Source: an uncultured Ignavibacteria bacterium (GTDB lineage: Bacteria; Bacteroidota; Ignavibacteria; Ignavibacteriales; Melioribacteraceae). From it: a DNA stretch of 30,125 nucleotides. The translations under genes were made by a program, and so were the position numbers. Positions 26,417 to 30,125 of this stretch are shown here, one piece after another (within the stretch, counting starts at the first letter, position 1; every line of letters starts with the position of its first letter). The notes below the pieces were generated by a model, which was not told where the DNA came from, did not search any database, and saw only the letters and a program-made list of their open reading frames with translations. Location of the stretch: positions 1-30,125 of the forward strand of contig CALGLM010000451.1 of the NCBI GenBank assembly GCA_937930275.1, written 5' to 3'.

Positions 26417-26818
26417 ATGAAAGAAATATATTTAGAGGTAGTAACGCCGTCTAAATCAGTTTTTAGCGGAAACATTAAATCGCTTACTGTACCCGGTACT
26501 TTAGGTGGTTTTCAGGTATTGTTTAATCATGCTCCTATTATAAGTAGTTTTGAAATAGGGATTGTTTCATTTACTGATGAAACTAATAAATTGTTTAAAT
26601 ACTGCACTTCCGGCGGAACAGTAGAAGTTCAATCTAATAAAATTATTCTTTTAGCAGAAACTTTTGAATCAAAAGATGAAATTGATATTAAAAGAGCACA
26701 GGATGCTTTTGAAAGGGCAAAAAAACGACTATCTCTTGAAAACAATGAAAAGATAGATGTTACTCGGGCAGAAGCCGCACTTCAAAGAGCAATTAATAGA
26801 CTAAAATTCATAAAATAA
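26417..26818 (+). CDS. atpC: F0F1 ATP synthase subunit epsilon
   Basis: 133 residues, full length. The N-terminal beta-sandwich has MKEIYLEVVTPSKSVFSGNI, LTVPGTLGGFQVLFNHAP and the CTSGGTVEVQSNKIILLAE strand pair. The C-terminal helical hairpin (about 90-133, DIKRAQDAFERAKKRL and RAEAALQRAINRLKFI) is the part that can insert into F1 and inhibit ATP hydrolysis. It couples F1 to the c-ring within the central stalk. It starts three bases after the atpD stop and ends just before a strong terminator, so the two genes form a closed operon. Confidence 0.96.
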   Translation: MKEIYLEVVTPSKSVFSGNIKSLTVPGTLGGFQVLFNHAPIISSFEIGIVSFTDETNKLFKYCTSGGTVEVQSNKIILLAETFESKDEIDIKRAQDAFERAKKRLSLENNEKIDVTRAEAALQRAINRLKFIK

Positions 26819-26830
26819 TTTTTGAATGAG

Positions 26831-26863
26831 AAAAAACCCTGTCAAAAAAAGACAGGGTTTTTT
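26831..26863 (+). terminator. Rho-independent terminator after atpDC
   Basis: Perfect 13-bp stem, AAAAAACCCTGTC (26831-26843) pairing with GACAGGGTTTTTT (26851-26863), with a seven-A loop and a T run on the 3' side. The A run on the 5' side means it could also work on the opposite strand, but no minus-strand gene points at it. Confidence 0.95.
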
Positions 26864-26897
26864 CATTTTAAATGGAACTTATTAATTTAATTATATG

Positions 26898-26919
26898 TTA
26901 GAACATTCGAACATTCTAA
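26898..26919. promoter_or_regulatory. Probable operator of the TetR-family regulator
   Basis: Two back-to-back copies of GAACATTC, flanked by TTA and TAA, form a 22-base element that is also an imperfect palindrome (outer TTAGAA/TTCTAA arms and a central TTCGAA). It lies 18 bases before the start of the TetR-family gene, in the only promoter-sized gap before the efflux operon. This is the expected place for autoregulation and co-regulation of the pump genes. Binding by this regulator is an inference. Confidence 0.65.
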
Positions 26920-26937
26920 TAAATAGTTTGAAAAATA

Positions 26938-27555
26938 ATGACTACAACCATTGATTCCAAAAAAGATTTAATCCTTAAAACAGCAAGAGAGTTATTAGCT
27001 AAAAATGGCTTCGCTAAAACTACCTTAGACGATATTGCGGGTGCCTTGGGAATGAAGAAATCTTCACTTTATTACTATTATGATAATAAAGATTTACTTA
27101 TACAAGACGTAATGCAAAAAGAAGAAGAAAAATTTTTTAAGGAAGTATATAAAGATATCGACAAAAATATAACGGCAATTAATAAAATAATTAACTTCGA
27201 AATTGCCAAGTTTAAATATGTTACGGAAACATCCAAAATGTATTTAATGTCACCGAACTTATATATTGAATTTAAGACCAAACTATTTAAGTATTTAAAA
27301 CAAGTGCATGCAAAAGAGCAATCAATTTTAACCAAAATTATTATTAAGGGAATTGAAAACAATGAAATTGAAAATTGTGATGCCGAAAAAGTTGCAAAAC
27401 TAATTTTAACAATATCTGAAGCATTACGCCATAGAGAATTTTATTTTGCGACATTTTCAATAAATAAAGAAATAAATTTTAACAATGCGGTAGAAGAAAT
27501 GACTTTTGCCGTTAAGCTTATTTTTGAAGGATTAAAAGCGAAAAAAATTAATTAA
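26938..27555 (+). CDS. TetR/AcrR-family transcriptional regulator
   Basis: 205 residues. The N-terminal helix-turn-helix domain (about 8-55) has the family signature ILKTARELLAKNGFAKTTL, DDIAGALGMKKSSLYYYY and DNKDLLIQDVM. The C-terminal ~150 residues are helical and would bind an inducer and dimerise; this part varies by substrate and cannot be assigned. It is located directly upstream of tolC-like, adaptor and RND pump genes in the same direction, with 12 bases to the next start, so it is probably the local repressor of the efflux operon and part of the same transcript. A tandem GAACATTC element lies in front of it. Confidence 0.94.
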   Translation: MTTTIDSKKDLILKTARELLAKNGFAKTTLDDIAGALGMKKSSLYYYYDNKDLLIQDVMQKEEEKFFKEVYKDIDKNITAINKIINFEIAKFKYVTETSKMYLMSPNLYIEFKTKLFKYLKQVHAKEQSILTKIIIKGIENNEIENCDAEKVAKLILTISEALRHREFYFATFSINKEINFNNAVEEMTFAVKLIFEGLKAKKIN

Positions 27556-27567
27556 TCGGAGGAATAA

Positions 27568-28887
27568 TTGAAATACAAAAACATCATATTTATTTTATTG
27601 TTTCCCATTTGTTTAGCAAACGGTCAAGCATTAAATAAAGTTACAATTACTATAAATGATGCGGTTAATTTGGCATTAGAAAAAAATGCCGATATAAAAG
27701 TAGCATTATTGGAGGTTGAAAAGAGCGAAGAGAAGGTTAGAGAAGCAAAAAGCGGTTTATTTCCAAAATTAGATATTACTGGACAATATCAAAGATATCT
27801 TGAAAAGCCCGTAATATTTTTACCGCCGGGTTCTCCATTAGGAACCACTCTAAAAATCGGTGCAGATAACTCATATAACGCAACAGCAGCATTAACAATT
27901 CCGTTATTATCTTTTACACTATACGAAGGAATTAGTATTGCAAACGAGGGAAAAGCAATTGCTACAGAAAATTTAAGAACAGTTAAAAATAAAGTGGCTT
28001 CAGAAGTAAAAAAAGCATTTTATCTTTCGCTATTGTTACGAGAAACTAAAGATGTAATGAATCAAAGTTTAAAAAATGCCGAAGATAATTTTAATAATAT
28101 TAAACGATTGAATGAAGGGGGAACGCTTTCGGATTATGATGTTTTACGTGCCGAAGTGCAGGTAGATAATTTAAGACCTACAGTATTACAATCCGAAAAC
28201 AACTATAATTTAAGTTTAGAAGCACTAAAAGTTGCTATCGGATTAGATGCTAATTCAGAAATCGATATTAAGGGTGAATTAAATAAATCTGATAACGGGA
28301 AATTAAATAATGACGAAATAATAAGCAATGTTGTATTAAATAATCCGCAGCTTGCTTTATTGGATTTGCAAAAATCTCTTTATGAAAAAAATATAAGTTT
28401 GGAAACATCAGCATATTATCCGACTTTATCCGGATTTGGGAATTATCAGTACCAAGCACAAGCTAACGATTTTAAATTTAGCGACTATAATTGGGTAAAT
28501 ACTTTTGTAGTCGGATTTCAAGTTCAAGTTCCGGTTTTTAACGGATTTAAAACTGATTCAAGGATTACACAAGCAGAAATTGGGTTAAATCAAATAAACG
28601 AGCAAAAAAGAAACTATACAGAATCGATTAAAACACAAGCTTTAAGTATTTTATATAGAATTGAGCAGGCTAATAAAAGAATTGAGGGACAGGATAAAAC
28701 CGTAAGACAAGCTACAGAAGGTTATGAAATAGCTAAACGAAGATTAGAAAATAATTTAGCTACTCAATTAGAATTAAATGATGCAGAATTGGCATTAAGA
28801 CAATCAAAACTAAATAGATTGCAAGCAATTTATGATTATAAAGTTGCTGAAGCAGAATTAGAAAATGTTTTAGGAATTTTGAAATAA
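27568..28887 (+). CDS. TolC-family outer-membrane efflux protein
   Basis: 439 residues. Signal peptide about 1-20 (NIIFILLFPICLANGQA), then the TolC-type repeat of two helical-hairpin halves. The first half contains INDAVNLALEKNADIKVALLEV and VREAKSGLFPKLDITGQYQ; the second contains NPQLALLDLQKSLYEKNI, VPVFNGFKTDSRITQAEI and the late RQATEGYEIAKRRLENNLATQLELNDAE. It forms the trimeric exit duct of the pump encoded downstream. The start is a TTG at 27568 with a strong GGAGGA at 27558-27563; no ATG nearby would keep the signal peptide. It is followed by the adaptor gene after 9 bases. Confidence 0.93.
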   Translation: MKYKNIIFILLFPICLANGQALNKVTITINDAVNLALEKNADIKVALLEVEKSEEKVREAKSGLFPKLDITGQYQRYLEKPVIFLPPGSPLGTTLKIGADNSYNATAALTIPLLSFTLYEGISIANEGKAIATENLRTVKNKVASEVKKAFYLSLLLRETKDVMNQSLKNAEDNFNNIKRLNEGGTLSDYDVLRAEVQVDNLRPTVLQSENNYNLSLEALKVAIGLDANSEIDIKGELNKSDNGKLNNDEIISNVVLNNPQLALLDLQKSLYEKNISLETSAYYPTLSGFGNYQYQAQANDFKFSDYNWVNTFVVGFQVQVPVFNGFKTDSRITQAEIGLNQINEQKRNYTESIKTQALSILYRIEQANKRIEGQDKTVRQATEGYEIAKRRLENNLATQLELNDAELALRQSKLNRLQAIYDYKVAEAELENVLGILK

Positions 28888-28896
28888 GGAGATATA

Positions 28897-29934
28897 ATGA
28901 AAAATATTAAAATAATTTTACCACTTGTCGGTTTACTTTTTTTTGTTGCATGCGGTCAAAAAAAAGAAGTTAAAAACAATAAAGATACTATTACTCCTAT
29001 TGAAGTAAAATCCGTAAACCGTGTGGTTATTGATAGAGATATTGAACTTGTAGGAACATTAGCCGCATGGAAAGAAGCAAATTTAGGAGCTCAAAATACA
29101 GGGCGTATTCAAAAAATTTATGTTGAAGAAGGAAATAGAGTTAAACAAGGTGATTTATTATTTGAAATGGATGATACACAATTAGCTCAATCTAAAATAC
29201 AACTTCAAGTTACAAAAGATAATTACTTAAGATTAAAACCGCTTTATGAAACCGGTTCCATTTCAAAAAGTCAATTTGACCAAGTTAAAGCAGCTTACGA
29301 AACAGCAGAAAAATCATACGAATTGCTTTTAACAAATACGCAATTTAAAGCACCTTTTTCAGGAATAATTACAGATAAAAAATTAAATGAAGGTGAGGTA
29401 TTTTTACTTTCTCCGGGGGGTGCTACAGCCCCGGCAATTGTATCGCTTATGCAAATTAATCCGCTAAAATTGTTGATTAATGTAAGTGAAAGTAACTTCA
29501 AAGACGTAAAGCTAAATCAACAAGTTAAAATAAATTCCGATATTTACTCCGGTGAGACTTTTACCGGTGTTATAAGTAGAATTGACCCCACGATTAATGC
29601 AACCACGAGAACTTTTGAAGTAGAAGTAAAAATTGCGAATAATAATGAAAAATTACGCCCAGGTATGTTTGTTAGGGCAAATATATACTTAGGAAAAGCC
29701 GAAGGATTAGTAATTCCTCGTTCATCAGTTCTTAAGCTTTTAGGAACAACTTCATATTATGGTTTTATCGCTGAAGGTGAAAATGCAAAAAGAGTTGAAC
29801 TAAAATTGGGAAAAGAAATTAATGATAATATAGAAATTGTAAGCGGTTTGAAAGAAGGGGATTTAATTGTAATAACCGGTCAAGGTTTATTAAAAGACGG
29901 TAGTAAAGTATCAATAAAAGCAAAAAAAGATTAA
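28897..29934 (+). CDS. RND efflux periplasmic adaptor (membrane fusion) lipoprotein
   Basis: 345 residues. A lipoprotein signal peptide ends FFVAC with Cys at 19. Then come a barrel-sandwich (lipoyl-like) half from about 65 (GRIQKIYVEEGNRVKQGDLL, DDTQLAQSKIQLQVTKDNY), a short alpha-hairpin (LYETGSISKSQFDQVKAAYE), the second lipoyl half (FKAPFSGIITDKKLNEGEV), a beta-barrel region (LNQQVKINSDIYSG, VISRIDPTINATTRTFEVEV, RPGMFVRANIYLG) and a C-terminal membrane-proximal domain (IVSGLKEGDLIVITGQGLL). It joins the inner-membrane RND pump to the TolC-like duct. AAGGAGAT precedes the ATG. Its stop is part of the ribosome binding site of the pump gene. Confidence 0.95.
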   Translation: MKNIKIILPLVGLLFFVACGQKKEVKNNKDTITPIEVKSVNRVVIDRDIELVGTLAAWKEANLGAQNTGRIQKIYVEEGNRVKQGDLLFEMDDTQLAQSKIQLQVTKDNYLRLKPLYETGSISKSQFDQVKAAYETAEKSYELLLTNTQFKAPFSGIITDKKLNEGEVFLLSPGGATAPAIVSLMQINPLKLLINVSESNFKDVKLNQQVKINSDIYSGETFTGVISRIDPTINATTRTFEVEVKIANNNEKLRPGMFVRANIYLGKAEGLVIPRSSVLKLLGTTSYYGFIAEGENAKRVELKLGKEINDNIEIVSGLKEGDLIVITGQGLLKDGSKVSIKAKKD

Positions 29935-29944
29935 GGAGATATTA

Positions 29945-30125
29945 ATGAATCTACCTGAAGTATCAGTAAGAAGACCCATCACAACAATAATGTTGTTTAT
30001 GGCAATCATTATTATCGGCTATGTTTCGTTTAGTAGATTGCCTATAGATTTATTTCCTGAGATAGAACCACCAAACATTAGCGTACTGACTCAATATCCC
30101 GGTGCCAGTGCACAAGACGTTGAAT
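29945..30125 (+). CDS. RND efflux transporter permease subunit, N-terminal part only
   Basis: The first 60 codons of an AcrB/MexB-type (HAE1) inner-membrane pump, cut by the window end. The visible part has the typical opening LPEVSVRRPITTIMLFMAI (first membrane helix), then the periplasmic start SRLPIDLFPEIEPPNISVLT and YPGASAQDVE, which are hallmarks of the family's first periplasmic loop. AAGGAGAT at 29933-29940 gives a strong ribosome binding site before the ATG at 29945. With the TolC-like protein and the adaptor it forms a complete drug/solute efflux system powered by the proton gradient. Substrate cannot be told from this part. Confidence 0.95.
   Translation, partial: MNLPEVSVRRPITTIMLFMAIIIIGYVSFSRLPIDLFPEIEPPNISVLTQYPGASAQDVE

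Overview
The window looks like chromosomal DNA of a low-GC Gram-negative bacterium of the Fibrobacterota-Chlorobiota-Bacteroidota (FCB) superphylum. The best guess is the Ignavibacteriota / Kapabacteria side. The clues are secreted proteins ending in the NYPNPFNP-type sorting domain (type IX secretion), a PorV/PorQ-family protein, a TonB-dependent receptor with an N-terminal carboxypeptidase-regulatory-like domain, a detached atpD-atpC pair, and a four-subunit 2-oxoacid:ferredoxin oxidoreductase. The phylum is an inference from gene content; no rRNA gene is present. No tRNA, rRNA, CRISPR array, insertion sequence or phage gene was seen.

Left part. A partial TIGR03067-like protein enters from the left edge. 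A tightly packed minus-strand operon then runs leftwards from 5330 to 382: an M1-aminopeptidase-like protein whose zinc site is destroyed, a six-helix membrane protein, def, fmt, and a zinc-ribbon protein of unknown function. Its promoter region (5331-5455) is shared with a divergent plus-strand set (5456-8811): an outer-membrane beta-barrel, a small PstS-like periplasmic protein and a HAMP sensor histidine kinase. This set looks like an envelope sensing module.

Middle. 9062-11769 is a compact four-gene operon (ferredoxin, alpha, beta, gamma) for a 2-oxoacid:ferredoxin oxidoreductase, closed by a strong terminator. 11943-24930 is a 13-kb run of seven co-oriented envelope genes: two secreted sorting-domain proteins, a lipoprotein, a TonB-dependent receptor, a PorV/PorQ-family protein, an NHL-repeat lipoprotein, and a secreted two-HKD phospholipase D-family enzyme with a sorting domain. 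This is the most system-like and least understood part of the window. It may be a surface machine with its own shuttle protein and secreted cargo, possibly acting on extracellular nucleic acid or another phosphodiester polymer.

Right part. atpD-atpC (F1 beta and epsilon) end at a perfect 13-bp-stem terminator. A TetR-family regulator follows, with a tandem-repeat operator in front of it, and then a tripartite RND efflux system: TolC-like outer-membrane protein, lipoprotein adaptor, and the first 60 codons of the inner-membrane pump, which runs off the right edge.
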